In this document: piece after piece, positions 24,704 through 34,100 of the stretch
Layout of the letters: every line of letters begins with the position of its first letter
Numbering within the stretch: the stretch's first letter is position 1
DNA from: Kribbella italica
Lineage (GTDB): Bacteria; Actinomycetota; Actinomycetes; Propionibacteriales; Kribbellaceae
Length of the DNA: 64,000 nucleotides
NCBI RefSeq assembly: GCF_014205135.1
Contig: NZ_JACHMY010000001.1
Span: 5,828,001-5,892,000 of the forward strand
Direction: 5' to 3'
Position numbers and translations under genes: made by a program
Notes under the pieces: model-generated
Database searches by the model: none
Seen by the model: only the letters and a program-made list of their open reading frames with translations
Told to the model about the DNA's origin: nothing

Positions 24704-25408
24704 ATGCCCGTGGCCGGGCGATTCGTGGGTGGTGTGCTGCTAGGTGCCGGGCTGCTCGTGATCACGCTGGCCGGCGGGGCCGGCGGGTACGGGATCGGGC
24801 AGCTGACCGAGCCGCGGGCCCAGTCGACGGAGTCTGCGGCGCCGTTGGGTCCGAGCGCCGAGGTCACCCCGACGGAGCCGCTCAACGTCGCGGTCAAGGA
24901 TCCGACGCCGGCCTTGAAGAAGAGCGAGCTGCGGTACAAGGAGCGGGAGTTCGTCGCGAAGAAGACGGTCCGGTCGCAGGTGACCGTCGAGGTGCCGAAG
25001 GACTGGCACCTGACGCTGTCCGCCGACCCGCAGGACCAGGCCCGGTTCACCGATCCGACCGGACGGCGGTTCGTCCGGGTCCAGGCCGGATTCACCATCG
25101 AGCGGCCACCGGCGGCGTCGATGGCCGAACGGATCGGGCAGCTCGACGGCACGCCGTACCGTCAGGACCTGCGGATCGTGAGCGAGCGGGTCGCCGAGGA
25201 CAAGCGGTCGGCGACGCTGATCTACACCTACGTCCCGGACCCGGAGAAGGTCCTGCGGTACGTCGTGGTGCGGTGGGTCGCGCTCGACGGCTCCGGCAAC
25301 TGTGCCGTCGAGATCGCCGTGTCCGGGCTGAACCAGGACAAGGAAGCGATCCCGGCGGTGCTGGAGCGTGCGGCGGACAGCGTCACGCGCTCCGACTCGT
25401 CACTGTGA
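24704..25408 (+). CDS. Anchored extracytoplasmic protein, paralogue B
   Basis: 234 residues, started after a strong GGGAGAGGAGG. It shares with paralogue A an N-terminal membrane segment ending GGYGIGQLTEP (A: GGYLVGDLTQP), a PALKKSELRYKEREF linker, the domain VTVEVPKDWHLTLS, and TLIYTYVPDPEKVLRYVVVRW followed by VEIAVSGLNQD. Identity is concentrated in these blocks, as expected for an old tandem duplication. Function is unknown; secretion or anchoring outside the membrane is supported by the N-terminus. Its last nine bases overlap a 40-residue ORF on the other strand. Confidence 0.72.
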   Translation: MPVAGRFVGGVLLGAGLLVITLAGGAGGYGIGQLTEPRAQSTESAAPLGPSAEVTPTEPLNVAVKDPTPALKKSELRYKEREFVAKKTVRSQVTVEVPKDWHLTLSADPQDQARFTDPTGRRFVRVQAGFTIERPPAASMAERIGQLDGTPYRQDLRIVSERVAEDKRSATLIYTYVPDPEKVLRYVVVRWVALDGSGNCAVEIAVSGLNQDKEAIPAVLERAADSVTRSDSSL

Positions 25409-25522
25409 GGCGTCCGCCGGCCAGATCGTGCGGAAGACGATCGAGCGGAACCGGTAGAACCGGCGACGGCTCGACTGGACCAGGGCTGGCGACGGCATCA
25501 GCCGGTCGATCACATCCCGCAC
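25400..25522 (-). CDS. Small basic 40-residue protein
   Basis: A GTG-started ORF with GAGGAG at about eight bases, ideal ribosome-site spacing. Its third codon positions are strongly GC-rich, as in neighbouring real genes. The peptide starts VRDVIDRLMPSPALVQ and continues with an Arg/Phe-rich part (SRRRFYRFRSIVFRTIWP). No known family. It lies convergent to paralogue B, overlapping it by nine bases, and upstream of no obvious partner. It could be a small regulatory or membrane-interacting protein. Coding is inferred from codon use and ribosome site only. Confidence 0.5.
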   Translation of the reverse strand: MRDVIDRLMPSPALVQSSRRRFYRFRSIVFRTIWPADASQ

Positions 25523-25617
25523 GGGGACTCCTCAGCGGCGCGGTGAAAACGGGGGCCGCAGCAGAGTAGGCGTCCGGGTGCGCAGAGTGAAATCCCCCTG
25601 ACACCAAAGTTTACCGA

Positions 25618-27219
25618 TCAGTTGCGTTGGACCGCGCTGTACCCGTCCAGGACGCCCATCGTGCGCGGCTCGACGTACCGCTGGTAGCTGAACCCGGCGG
25701 CACCGGACACCAGGAACGTCACGACAGCAGCCGCGATCCACCGCCCCTTCCTCCGAGGAGGCCTGGCCGCCTTGGCCGCCGCTTTGGCAGCCTTCGCGAC
25801 TTCCCCGGCTTGGGCTTTCTCAGCGGCCTTGGCAGCCTTCCGATCCTTGCGCGACAGGCCGGTCTTGTCGGAAGCAACTACTTGCTGTTCCGAACCGGAG
25901 CCCACGTCAACCGAAGCCAACGCCGAGATCGCACCGGCACCGGCAGCCGACGCACTCGCCGTGCCCGTCGTCGGGGCGCTCGCCGTGCCCGTCGTCGGGG
26001 CGCTCGCCGTGCCCGTCGTCGGGGCGCTCGCCGTGCCCGTCGTCGGGGCGCTCGCCGTGCCCGTCGTCGGGGCGCTCGCCGCACCGGCGGTCGGCCCGGG
26101 CAGGCCCGTCGCCGGCCCTGCGCTTTCCCGCTCCGCCTTTTCTTCAAGTACCGGCGGGGTCTCAGGTGACCTTTCGGCCGCGGCCTGCTCGGGCTTCAGC
26201 AAAGTCGGCGCGTTCTCGTCGCTCGGCGCCGTCGGCTCGGGGTCGTCACCAACGCGAACCGGCGTCGTGAGCGCCTCAGCCGCCCGGAGCTGCGTCGGCG
26301 CCTCCGACGACGGTCGCTCGGTCGGCGCGTCCGCGCCGCTCACCGCGATCGACTCCGTCGTCAGCCCGGCGACCGACGACGGCAGGAACCCGTGGGTCGT
26401 CTCGTCCAGCGCACCGACCAGCTCCCGCGTGAAGCTCGCGACGTCCGGCCAGCGGTTCGCGCGGTCGGGGTCCAGCGCCCGCACGATCGCGACGTCGATC
26501 TTGTCCGGTACGTCGAACCCGAGGCTGCTCGGCGGCGCCGGTGCGTGCACCCGCCCGGCCGCGCCCAGCCCGTCGACCTGGTGCGGCGACCGGCCCGTCA
26601 ACGCGGCGTACGCGACCGCACCCAGCGAGTACTGATCGGCGCGCTCGTCCAGCCGCTCGCCCATCGCCTGCTCCGGCGCGACGTACGACGGCGTACCGCC
26701 CGGCATCGTGATCCGGGAGACCTCGTCCAGCGACTTGCCCAGCCCGAGGTCCGAGAGCACCGCCCGCTCGCCCTCGTCCGCACTGCGGAACAGCACGTTC
26801 GCCGGCTTCACGTCACGGTGCAGCAGTCCGCGCCGATGCAGCGCCTGGAGACCCCGTCCGACCTGGACGACGACGCCCACGGCGTTCGCCGGCGCGAGCG
26901 GCTCCTTCTTCAACCGGTCCGCGAGCGTCCCGCGATCGGCGTACGTCAGCACCAGGAACGGGCGCCCGTCCTCCAGCTCACCGACGTCGTGCACCTGAAC
27001 CACGTGCTCGGACTCGACTCGGCGCAGGAAACGCCCCTCCTCGAGGAACCTCCGCCGGACGGCGTCGTCGTGGGCCCAGTTCTCGGCCAGCACCTTGACC
27101 GCGACCTCGGCGTCCAGCTGCTCGTCGTGAGCCAGCCACACCGTCGCGAAACCGCCTGAGCCCAGGCGTCGGCGCACGACGTACCGGCCTAGTCTGGATG
27201 GGACCCCCATACAAGGCAT
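25618..27219 (-). CDS. Membrane Ser/Thr protein kinase (STPK) with repeat linker
   Basis: 533 residues. The kinase domain (residues 11-275) has the glycine loop LGSGGFATVW, K42 in VAVKV, HRDVKPANVLF (D136) and the APEQ motif. The metal motif reads DLG (D157) in place of DFG, which is seen in some active kinases. A long low-complexity linker follows, with five copies of ASAPTTGT, then a Lys/Ala-rich stretch, one membrane helix (GRWIAAAVVTFLVSGAAGF) and a short extracellular tail of about 25 residues with no PASTA domains. It is divergent from an ECF sigma factor across 97 bases. Signalling towards that sigma factor is possible but unproven. Confidence 0.9.
   Translation of the reverse strand: MPCMGVPSRLGRYVVRRRLGSGGFATVWLAHDEQLDAEVAVKVLAENWAHDDAVRRRFLEEGRFLRRVESEHVVQVHDVGELEDGRPFLVLTYADRGTLADRLKKEPLAPANAVGVVVQVGRGLQALHRRGLLHRDVKPANVLFRSADEGERAVLSDLGLGKSLDEVSRITMPGGTPSYVAPEQAMGERLDERADQYSLGAVAYAALTGRSPHQVDGLGAAGRVHAPAPPSSLGFDVPDKIDVAIVRALDPDRANRWPDVASFTRELVGALDETTHGFLPSSVAGLTTESIAVSGADAPTERPSSEAPTQLRAAEALTTPVRVGDDPEPTAPSDENAPTLLKPEQAAAERSPETPPVLEEKAERESAGPATGLPGPTAGAASAPTTGTASAPTTGTASAPTTGTASAPTTGTASAPTTGTASASAAGAGAISALASVDVGSGSEQQVVASDKTGLSRKDRKAAKAAEKAQAGEVAKAAKAAAKAARPPRRKGRWIAAAVVTFLVSGAAGFSYQRYVEPRTMGVLDGYSAVQRN
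25955..26074 (-). repeat. Five perfect 24-bp tandem repeats in the STPK linker
   Basis: Five identical 24-base units lie at 25955, 25979, 26003, 26027 and 26051, each encoding APTTGTAS in frame, and are flanked by degenerate copies. Perfect identity points to recent slippage, so copy number probably varies between strains. Confidence 0.9.
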
Positions 27220-27253
27220 TATGGATCACTGGGAGTTCCCTGGTCCCGGCCGT

Positions 27254-27274
27254 GTTGACAACCCTGTTGACAAC
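27254..27274. promoter_or_regulatory. Twin GTTGACAAC palindromes between STPK and ECF sigma gene
   Basis: GTTGACAAC occurs twice (27254-27262 and 27266-27274), each a small palindrome around A, one helical turn (12 bases) apart. Each contains TTGACA, but no -10 box stands 17 bases downstream, so tandem regulator half-sites are likelier than -35 boxes. Confidence 0.45.
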
Positions 27275-27316
27275 CTCCGGGACCCCACCTGGCGGCATCG
27301 AACAGACAAGGCGCTG

Positions 27317-27877
27317 ATGAGCGATACCAGCAGTCCGACCGACGATCTCGGGGTCCTGGCCGAGCGGGCGCAGGCCGGTGACAAGAACGCGCTGGACGAC
27401 CTGCTCCGGCTGGTCCATCCGCGGGTCCTGCGGATCTGCCGCAGCGTGCTGCCGTACTCCGCGGACGCCGAGGACGCCGCGCAGGAGGCGCTGCTCAACA
27501 TCGCCACCAAGATCAACACGTACTCGGGCCGCAGCAGTTTCTCCACGTGGGTGCACTCGGTCGCGGCGAACTCGGCCCGCTCGACGTACCGCAAGCTGAA
27601 GCGCACCGCGCAGGCCGCGCACAACCCGGAGACGATGGATCGCCCGGACCCGCGCACCACGAGCGTGATCGCCGGCACCCGCCTGGACCTGCTCGAGGCC
27701 CTGGAAACGCTGGAGAAGTCCCGCCCGCAGATGGTCACACCGCTGGTCCTGCGCGACGTCTACGGCCTGTCGTACGAGGAGATCGCGGCCGAGGTCGGCG
27801 CCCCTCTGGGCACCGTCAAGTCCCGCATCCACGACGCCCGCGAGGTCGTCCGCCCCCTGCTCCGCCCCAAAGACTGA
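27317..27877 (+). CDS. ECF-type RNA polymerase sigma factor
   Basis: 186 residues. Region 2 is LLRLVHPRVLRICRSVLPYS with ADAEDAAQEALLNIATKI; region 4 is VLRDVYGLSYEEIAAEVGAP followed by LGTVKSRIHDAR. I start at ATG 27317 because region 2 begins soon after, and the longer upstream frame runs through the twin palindromes. There is no anti-sigma gene next to it; the only linked signalling protein is the divergent Ser/Thr kinase. The 238 bases after it contain no supported gene, only the repeated TTCAGATGAG ahead of the LuxR gene. Confidence 0.88.
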   Translation: MSDTSSPTDDLGVLAERAQAGDKNALDDLLRLVHPRVLRICRSVLPYSADAEDAAQEALLNIATKINTYSGRSSFSTWVHSVAANSARSTYRKLKRTAQAAHNPETMDRPDPRTTSVIAGTRLDLLEALETLEKSRPQMVTPLVLRDVYGLSYEEIAAEVGAPLGTVKSRIHDAREVVRPLLRPKD

Positions 27878-28072
27878 CCCCAAACCTGCCCGAAAGCGCA
27901 CCTCCCGGCACCAGCAACACGGTGACCATCACCACAGTCACCACAGCAAGTACCAGCGCGATCTCAGCTGACCAGTCGCGACCAGGTCCCTCACCTCCGA
28001 GGCTCACGACCCGGTCCCACCTGCGCGCACCCGGCTTTTAACGTTCAACGGCGCAACGACCCCGGCAGGTGT

Positions 28073-28112
28073 TTCAGATGAGCGCCGCGACCCTGGCCCG
28101 TGTTCAGATGAG
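28073..28112 (+). promoter_or_regulatory. Direct repeats before the LuxR-family regulator
   Basis: TTCAGATGAG occurs twice, at 28073-28082 and 28103-28112, exactly 30 bases apart (about three helical turns), just before the GTG at 28116. Same-face spacing suggests a binding site for a multimeric activator, possibly autoregulation. Confidence 0.4.
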
Positions 28113-28115
28113 TGG

Positions 28116-30935
28116 GTGACAGCGCGCCTGGTCTCGCCGGAACTGGTCGGGCGGGATGCCGAACTGAAGCGGTTACTGGCGGCAGCGACCAGCTCCCACG
28201 CGATCGCCCTCGTCGAAGGCGAGGCCGGTGTCGGCAAGACCCGGCTGGTCGCCGAGCTCGCTCGCCGCGCTCCGGACCGCCTCTTCGTCAGCGGGTCCTG
28301 CCGCTGGATCCGTGAGCCCTTCCCCCTCGGCCCTGTCCTCGACGCGCTCCGAGCCGTCGCCCCGACCCTCCAGAATGCTCACCTGTCGCCGGTCGCGGGA
28401 TCCGTGAGGCCCTTCCTGCCCGAGCTCGCGGCGGTCCTGCCGACCCTGCCGGAGGCCCTCGACGACCGCAGCGCCGAGACGCACCGGCTGTTCCGCGGGC
28501 TGGTCGAGATCCTGACCGCGCTCGGACCGGCCGTACTCGTGCTGGAGGACCTGCACTGGGCCGACCGGCAGACGCTCGACTTCGTGGACCACCTCGCGTC
28601 CGTGCTGCCCGCGGAGCTGTCCGTCGTCCTGACGTACCGGCGCGAGGACGCGGCACCCGACGTACTGGCCCTGGCCGCGCGATGGTCCGACGGGCCTGTC
28701 CTCGCGCTGACACCGCTGGACGCCGCGACGACCGCGACCTTGGCCGGTACGATCCTCGGGGCGACCACGGTGTCCGACGAGTTCGGCCGGTACCTGTGCG
28801 AGCGGACGTCGGGGCTGCCGTTCGCGATCGAGGAGCTGCTGGCCCTGCTGCAGGCCCGAGGCTCCCTAGTACGACGTGACGGAGGCTGGGAGCGCCGGAC
28901 CCTCGACGAGCTGGACGTCCCGGCGAGAATCCGGGACGCCGTGCTCGAGCGGCTCGGCCGGCTCTCGCCCGAGGCGCGGCGGATCGCCGAGGCGGCATCC
29001 GTGCTCCAGGTCCCGATGCCCGACCAGGTGCTGATCGCGACCGCGAGCCTCGACCCGGCCGATGCCGTCGCAGGGCTGACCGAGGCACTGAGGTCCGGCC
29101 TGCTCAGCGAGTACGCCGAAGGCCCGATCGGCTTCCGCCATCAGCTGGCCGGACAGGCCGTGCTCGGAGGGCTTTCCGGACCGGAACGGCGAGCGCTGCA
29201 CGATCGCGCCGCGACCGCGTTGGCGACGCTCGATCCGGTGCCGCTGGGACAGCTGGCCCACCATCTCCACCAGGCCGGCCGGACCGCGCAGTGGCTGGTC
29301 GCCGCCGAGCAGGCCGCCGACCAAGCCGTTGCCCTGCGCAACGATATGGAAGCGGCCCGGCTCTACGAGCAGGTTCTCCGGGAGACCAAGGGCGACGCCG
29401 TACTGCGCGGCCGGCTGGCGGTGAAGCTCGGGCAGGCGGCGATCGAGATGCTGCACGTCGCCCCGACGGTCGCGAGCCTGCTGACCGACGTACTGGACGA
29501 CGAACTGCCGCCGGTCGTGCGGGGCGAGCTCCGGCTCCGCCTCGGCCTGCTGGCCCACGTGTCCGACGACATCGATCCCGCCCGCGAGGCCGAGCTGTAC
29601 CGCACCGCCGTCGGCGAGCTGGACGAGCGCCCGGATCTGCAGGCCTGGGCGATGGTCGGCCTCGGGCTGCCGGCGCCGGGCACCGATCCGGTCGAGCGGC
29701 GCCACTGGCTCGAGCGGGCTCTGGTGACGCTCGAGCGGGTGACCGATCCGGACTTTCCCGTGTTCCTGCTGGGCAAGATCGCGATGGTGATGCTGGCGGT
29801 CGGCGATCCGCTGTGGCGCCAGGTGACCGAGCAGATGGTTCGCCGGACCACGCCGGCGTCGTCGCACCGGATGGTGGCGAACGCCTACACGTCCGTCGGC
29901 CTGGAGGCGGTGTACGTCGGCCACTACCCCGACGCGGCCAAGCTGCTCACGGAAGCGGACGAGCGGGCCGACGCCGCCGGTAGTCACCAGCTGCGGCTGC
30001 GGGCCCGTGCTGCGTGGGCTGTCCTCGACTACTACCGTGGCCACTGGGACGGGCTCGCCGACCGGCTGGCCGGCCTGAGCGCGGAGCTGCGCGAGTCACC
30101 GAACTTCGGGATCGACGTCGACGCCGTCGCGGCCAGTCTGGTGGCGGTGACCAGTGGGACCCAGGAGTCGCACGACCGGCTGGCCGCCGTACTGCGTGAT
30201 GCCGAGCAGCGGCACGTCGTGGACCTGCTCGGCCGGCCGACTGCTGTCCTGGTGCGGTACGCGCTCGACCGTGGTGACATGGCGACGGCGGCCAGCCTCG
30301 CCGACCACCTGACCCAGTTGTACGGATCGCATGAGCTGTGGTCACTCCTGCCGGACGCGCTACCGGCGCTGGCACAGGCTTCGGCTGCTCCGGACGAGCT
30401 GGTACGCCGTTGCGAGGCTGAGTTCGCGCAGCTGGATCTGCCACTGGCTACGGCGGCTCTGCGGCGAGCAGAGGGGGACCTGGCGGGCTCGGTCGACCTG
30501 CTGCTCCAGGCGGCGACGGAGTACGCCCGGGTGTCAGCGCCGTACGACGAAGCACTCGCCCGCGAAGCCGCCGCGCGTCTGCGACTGGAGTCCGGTGAGG
30601 CCGGCGGGGCGGAGAACCTAGTGGAGGCGTTGGCGCGCTACCGCGTACTGGGCGCCCGGCGTGACGACGACCGGGCCACCACGCTGGCCCGCCAGTACGG
30701 CGTACCGGTGCCTGGGCGGCATCGCGGTGGGCGGCGCGGGTACGGCGCCGATCTGTCGCCACGGGAGCAGCAGGTCGCGGAACTGGCTGCCACCGGCCGG
30801 ACGAACAAGCAGATCGGAGAGGAACTCTTCCTGTCCCACAAGACGGTCGACAAGCACCTGCGCAGCGCGCTGGCCAAGCTCGGTCTGCGCTCCCGGACCG
30901 CGTTGGCGCACCACCTGGCGGGCAACGACTCGTAG
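28116..30935 (+). CDS. LAL-type LuxR-family ATP-binding transcriptional regulator
   Basis: 939 residues. The N-terminal AAA/NACHT-like ATPase has Walker A GEAGVGKTRL (about residue 34) and Walker B VLVLEDLHWAD. A long helical TPR-like middle (about 400-840) follows. The C-terminal LuxR helix-turn-helix reads LSPREQQVAELAATGRTNKQ and continues to FLSHKTVDKHLRSALAKLGL (about 875-935). These large regulators sense maltose-type sugars, antibiotics precursors or other ligands through the TPR region. The likely target is itself or the downstream peptide/subtilase genes, which begin 57 bases on in the same direction. Confidence 0.9.
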   Translation: MTARLVSPELVGRDAELKRLLAAATSSHAIALVEGEAGVGKTRLVAELARRAPDRLFVSGSCRWIREPFPLGPVLDALRAVAPTLQNAHLSPVAGSVRPFLPELAAVLPTLPEALDDRSAETHRLFRGLVEILTALGPAVLVLEDLHWADRQTLDFVDHLASVLPAELSVVLTYRREDAAPDVLALAARWSDGPVLALTPLDAATTATLAGTILGATTVSDEFGRYLCERTSGLPFAIEELLALLQARGSLVRRDGGWERRTLDELDVPARIRDAVLERLGRLSPEARRIAEAASVLQVPMPDQVLIATASLDPADAVAGLTEALRSGLLSEYAEGPIGFRHQLAGQAVLGGLSGPERRALHDRAATALATLDPVPLGQLAHHLHQAGRTAQWLVAAEQAADQAVALRNDMEAARLYEQVLRETKGDAVLRGRLAVKLGQAAIEMLHVAPTVASLLTDVLDDELPPVVRGELRLRLGLLAHVSDDIDPAREAELYRTAVGELDERPDLQAWAMVGLGLPAPGTDPVERRHWLERALVTLERVTDPDFPVFLLGKIAMVMLAVGDPLWRQVTEQMVRRTTPASSHRMVANAYTSVGLEAVYVGHYPDAAKLLTEADERADAAGSHQLRLRARAAWAVLDYYRGHWDGLADRLAGLSAELRESPNFGIDVDAVAASLVAVTSGTQESHDRLAAVLRDAEQRHVVDLLGRPTAVLVRYALDRGDMATAASLADHLTQLYGSHELWSLLPDALPALAQASAAPDELVRRCEAEFAQLDLPLATAALRRAEGDLAGSVDLLLQAATEYARVSAPYDEALAREAAARLRLESGEAGGAENLVEALARYRVLGARRDDDRATTLARQYGVPVPGRHRGGRRGYGADLSPREQQVAELAATGRTNKQIGEELFLSHKTVDKHLRSALAKLGLRSRTALAHHLAGNDS

Positions 30936-30992
30936 CAAGGATGGGGCATTCGCCCACTGGCTACGGCTCGTGGCCCAGCGCACTCTGATGCG

Positions 30993-31160
30993 ATGGACCA
31001 CCCCGACCCGGTACCGCCCGCCGAGACTGCCCCTCACTCCGCCGTGCCCCTGGAGGCGGAGCAGGCCGGCCCCACCGAGGCTCCGCCCGCCGCAGAGGAG
31101 ACGGCAGAGCCGCAGTCGTCGTCCAGCCCCACCAGCCGTGACGGCTGGGTCCAGATCTGA
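30993..31160 (+). CDS. 55-residue acidic Pro/Glu/Ala-rich peptide
   Basis: The ORF begins MDHPDPVPPAETAPHS, is rich in Pro, Glu and Ala, and ends PTSRDGWVQI. About 87% of its codons end in G or C, as in its neighbours. No clear ribosome site precedes the ATG, which weakens the case. It lies between the LAL regulator and a secreted subtilase, ending 25 bases before the protease start. An acidic leader with a distinct GWVQI tail would fit a processed peptide, but no maturation enzyme is nearby. It may simply be a small unstructured protein or a translation-coupling leader for the protease. Confidence 0.45.
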   Translation: MDHPDPVPPAETAPHSAVPLEAEQAGPTEAPPAAEETAEPQSSSSPTSRDGWVQI

Positions 31161-31185
31161 GCTCCACCGCCTGAGGAGAGTCCTG

Positions 31186-34100
31186 ATGAGTCCTGTCGAT
31201 CCATCACGCCGGCGGCGTACCGTGACCGGCTGGCTGAGCGCCGGCGCCGGTCTCGGCCTGCTGGCCGGTCTGATCAGCCCAGCCGCGGCGAGTGTTCCGC
31301 AGCAGACCGCTGCGCCCACCCAGCCGCCCGCTGCCGCCGTACCGGACGGTGCTGACGTCACGCTGATCACCGGCGACGTCGTCTCCACCCACGGCGGCGC
31401 GGTCACGGTCACGCCCGCTCCGCGCCGCGACGGTCGCGAGCCGAACTTCGCGGTGACCAGCCCGCCCACCAAGGACCCCGCGAACCGGCGGGTCCTGGTG
31501 GTCCCCGACGACGCCGCCGCGCTGGTCGCCTCCGGCCGGGTCGACGACGCGCTCTTCGACCTCACCCAGCTCCGCCGGGAGGGGTACGGCACGACCACCG
31601 CGATCCCCGTCATCTCGACGTACGACGGATCGGTGGCCAAGGGCAACCTGAAGCGCCAGGGCGACAGTCTGGCCGGTGCCGAGGTCGTCAGGACGCTGGA
31701 GACCGTCAACGGTGCTTCGCTGTCGGTGCCGACCGGTCAGGCCGCCGGCTTCTGGCAGAGCGTGCAGAGCGGCGCTGGGTCGGCTCCGGCGAAGACACTG
31801 GCCCGCAACGTCGCCAAGCTGCTGCTGGACCGCCCTGTGCACGCCGTACTGGACAAGAGCGTGCCGCAGGTCCATGCGCCCGAGGCGTGGGCAGCAGGCT
31901 ACGACGGCACCGGCGTCAAGGTCGCCGTACTCGACACCGGGATCGACGCCTCGCACCCGGACCTGGCCGGCAAGGTGGTCGGCGAGAAGAGCTTCATCGC
32001 CGGTGAGGCCGTGGCCGACGGCCACGGCCACGGCACTCACGTCGCGTCCACTGTCGCCGGGACCGGAGCCGGTGCGGGCGGCAAGTACAAGGGGGTCGCG
32101 CCAGGCGCCCAACTGCTCGTCGGCAAGGTGCTCGCGAACAACGGGAGCGGTCCCCTGTCGTCCGTGCTGGACGGAATGGAGTGGGCCGCCGAGCAGGGCG
32201 CACGGGTGGTCAGCATGAGCCTGAGCGCGCCCGCTCCCGAGCTGGAGTCGCAGGACCTGCTCGCGCAGACCGTGGATCGGTTGAGCACCGGCGGCACGGT
32301 CTTCGTGATCGCGGCCGGCAACGAAGGCCCGACCGGCGTCACCGTCGGTACGCCGGGCGTCGCCGCCTCGGCGCTGACGGTCGGAGCCGTGGACGACAGC
32401 GACCAGACGGCCGAGTTCTCCTCGCGCGGCCCGCTCCCCCAGGCCTACCAACGGGTGCTGAAGCCTGACCTGGCCGCACCGGGTGTGGACATCGCCGCCG
32501 CTCGCGCCACCGGTACGACGATGGGGACACCGGTCGACGACCTCTACACGAGCGCTTCCGGTACGTCGATGGCCACGCCGCACGTGGCCGGGGCGGCCGC
32601 GGTCCTCGCTCAGCGCCACCCGGACTGGACCGGCGTACAGCTGAAGGACGCGCTGACCGCTGCGGCCGACGAGGTCGAGGGCGACAGCTTCGTCCGCGGC
32701 TCCGGACGGCTGGACGTATTCGGCGCGCTGGAGCAGACGGTGACCAGCCGCGGCTCACTCGACCTCGGTCGCTCGCTCGAGACGTCGACCACGCCAGTGC
32801 AGCGGACCCTGAGCTACAGCAACACCGGTAGTACTCCGGTCGAGCTGACCCTGACCGCGGACCTCAAGCTGAGCAACGGTACGGCGGTCCCAGCCGGAGT
32901 GCTGAGCGTGCCGGCCAAGGTGACGGTCCCCGCGGGCGGCAAGGCCGACGTACCGGTCACTCTGGACGCCGGCAAGCTCGGCCTGGGCCAGTACTCCGGC
33001 ATGCTCGTAGCCACCGGCTCCACCGGCCAGGTGCGGACGGCGATCGGGTACGTGCGTGCACCCGAGACGATGAAGCTGCTGGCGATGGTGACCGGCCGCA
33101 ACGGTGAGAAGTGCGCCAGCGGCGCGAGCTCCGAAGGCTGCGCCTACACCAGCGTCTTCGCGATGAACCTGGACGACCCGGAGCTGTCGGTCGGCACCAC
33201 TGACGCGAGTCAGCCGCTGCTGGTCCGGCCGGGCCGGTACTCCGTGTCCACCAACGTGCAGTTCGTCGCCAACGGGACGTCCAACGTCGCAGTGCTGACG
33301 GTGCCGGAGCTGGTCGTCGCCAAGAACGCCGGTGGCTTCCAGATGGTCAACCTGAGCGCTGCCAAGGCACGGCCGGTCACGGTCGCCACCGAGCGGCCGC
33401 AGCACCTGTACTCCGGTACGCAGCTCTATCAGCGGCAGGCCGGCGAGCACTACTACCTGAACGGCTGGATCACCGGCTACAACGAGAGTGCGCTCTGGTC
33501 GATCCCCGCACCGAAGGTGACGGTCGGGTCGATGCTGCTGACCACCCAGCTGGAGCTGGGCGCCGTACCGCTCCAGGGCAAGACGACCGGAGCCGCCCCG
33601 CTGGCGCTGCACCCGCGGTACACGACGTACTCGGCGGCCGAGCCGAAGTTCCCGGCCACGGTCAAGAACGCTCCGGTGGTCGACGTCGGTCCGACACTCG
33701 AACCGGCGGAGGCGTCCAGGCTGCGGGGAGCGATCGCGCTCGCGATGCCGCCGTACAACGTCTACACGGGCCGGTACGGGAGCTCGGTGGCGCCGGCGCA
33801 GGTCGCTGAGCTCGCGAAGGCCGGAGCTACCGGCGTACTGGTGTGGACGCCTGACCTGGCCTACCGCACGCCTTACGCGAGTGGTCCTGGGCAGGAGCGG
33901 ACGATCCCGGTCGGCGGTCTGCCGTACGAGGAGGGCGACGACCTGAGCCGGCGGCTGGCGGCTGGGCCGGTCGGGGTCAACCTGACCAGCGTCACCCAGA
34001 CGCCGTACCAGTACAGCCTGAAGTTCTACGAGCGGGACAGCATCGGATCGCTGCAGTACTCGGTCAAGGACTCGCAGCTGGCGCAGGTTCCGCAGGAGTA

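Noticed and set aside
27816..28007. Minus-strand 63-codon ORF with a hydrophobic stretch behind the ECF sigma gene
   Set aside because: Third codon positions are mixed, no good ribosome site, and it overlaps the sigma gene by about 60 bases. It could be a small membrane protein, but support is too weak.
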